From assembly GCA_021850555.1 (NCBI GenBank), contig JAJZLX010000193.1, positions 1 to 6,309 of the forward strand: a stretch of 6,309 bases of DNA, written 5' to 3'. Made by a program: the position numbers and the translations under genes. Position 1 is the first letter of the stretch. Every line of letters begins with the position of its first letter. Shown here piece by piece: positions 5,761 to 6,309 of the stretch. Under the pieces are notes generated by a model. That model was not told the origin of the DNA. It saw only the letters and a list, made by a program, of their open reading frames with translations, and did no database searches. Source of the stretch: Pseudomonadota bacterium. Lineage in GTDB: Bacteria > Pseudomonadota > Gammaproteobacteria > Steroidobacterales > Steroidobacteraceae.

Positions 5761-6309
5761 ATGGTCGCGCAGTTCAACGTCGAGAGCACTGCCTTGCTCG
5801 AGACCGCCCTCGGGCAGAGCCCCTGCAGAACCTTCACGGCCTACAACAAGATCTTGTCCCTTCGCGCCCGGATTGACTTCAGCGATTCATCCGGGGTTCA
5901 GATCGCATCAGCCCAGAGGCGGGTCCTCAGCTGGCGAACCACCTGGGACATCGAGGTCGGCGATCGCAGAATCAGGCTGCGCCGTAAGTTCCTCACGCTG
6001 TTGCCCCAGTGGTTGGTGGACGGCGATCTCGGGGAGTTTTCCATTCAACGAAGATGGGCGCTCTTCAGGCGACGCTACCGCATCAGCGGAGGGCCGTTCC
6101 ATGGCGTCGCACTGGTGGGCAACTTCACGGACTTACGCCTGGAGGCGACACTGGCGGGCAGGCTCCTGCTCAAGACACGGGGTTTCATCCTCACGTTGCG
6201 CGACCGCCACGAAGTCGAAGTGTACGAGACGTCGCAGGCCGGAACCCTGTTCGGGATCACCACCCTGGTCGCACTCCTGGCCGATCGTCGAGACGACCGG
6301 GAGCGCGAA
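5761..6309 (+). CDS. LURP-one-related / tubby-like C2-fold protein, first 183 codons (continues beyond the right edge)
   Basis: The frame is open from the ATG to the window edge and gives 183 residues without a signal peptide or membrane segment. It follows the repeated pattern of LURP-one-related (LOR, DUF567) proteins, in which short beta strands alternate with polar turns. YNKILSLRARIDFSDSSG (28-45) and RRVLSWRTTWDIEV (53-66) are followed by RRKFLTLLPQWLV (74-86), RRWALFRRRYRI (97-108), FHGVALVGNFTDLRLEAT (113-130) and the closing strand and helix RHEVEVYETSQAGTLFG (149-165) plus ITTLVALLADRRDD (166-179). The fold resembles tubby and phospholipid scramblase domains, and in bacteria its role is largely unknown. 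The final helix normally closes the domain, so only a few residues should be missing. It is unusually rich in arginine. Divergence from the regulator leaves its link to the sulfur-related genes unproven. Confidence 0.68.
   Translation, partial: MVAQFNVESTALLETALGQSPCRTFTAYNKILSLRARIDFSDSSGVQIASAQRRVLSWRTTWDIEVGDRRIRLRRKFLTLLPQWLVDGDLGEFSIQRRWALFRRRYRISGGPFHGVALVGNFTDLRLEATLAGRLLLKTRGFILTLRDRHEVEVYETSQAGTLFGITTLVALLADRRDDRERE

Noticed and set aside
5514..5876. 120-codon plus-strand frame in the regulator/LURP spacer
   Set aside because: It starts inside the regulator's promoter, overlaps the LURP-one-related gene in another frame, and has no ribosome binding site or family pattern.
5908..6263. 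Two short minus-strand frames at the right end
   Set aside because: Both are antisense shadows of the LURP-one-related gene.

Overview
The window looks like chromosomal DNA from a GC-rich Gram-negative bacterium, most likely a gammaproteobacterium of the Steroidobacter/Nevskia/Xanthomonas kind. This is inferred from high GC third positions, a signal-peptide-bearing TonB-dependent receptor of the style abundant in those groups, and an Lrp/AsnC regulator resembling E. coli DecR (YbaO). No RNA gene, insertion sequence, CRISPR array or phage gene is visible.

Layout. Positions 1-333 (minus) hold the start of an OsmC-family gene that runs off the left edge, preceded by a 23-codon reading frame with a good ribosome binding site. 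Positions 331-3033 (minus) are a complete 900-residue TonB-dependent outer-membrane receptor, ten bases upstream of that leader frame, so receptor and OsmC probably share a transcript. Positions 3034-3384 are a divergent regulatory region. It has a good sigma-70-type promoter for the receptor and an A+T-rich block that probably carries the promoter for the rightward gene. Positions 3385-4935 (plus) encode a 516-residue class V aminotransferase-fold PLP enzyme related to cysteine desulfurase/selenocysteine lyase. The PLP lysine, PLP aspartate, histidine and loop cysteine are all in place. Positions 4986-5456 (minus, convergent) encode a DecR-like Lrp/AsnC regulator. Positions 5457-5760 are a second divergent spacer with a -10 element and inverted repeats. 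Positions 5761-6309 (plus) are the start of a LURP-one-related (tubby-like C2 fold) gene that runs off the right edge. The two edge genes have no stop codon inside the window.

How the genes may work together (inference). E. coli DecR senses cysteine and switches on cysteine breakdown. Here a DecR-like regulator sits next to a cysteine-desulfurase-like enzyme, a TonB-dependent importer and an OsmC-type thiol protein. This suggests a locus for uptake and breakdown or detoxification of a sulfur-containing (cysteine-like) compound. The LURP-one-related gene is divergent from the regulator and may not belong to the module. The families are familiar ones. The least settled points are the combination, the leader frame before osmC (or a frameshift there), and the CxC loop of the PLP enzyme.
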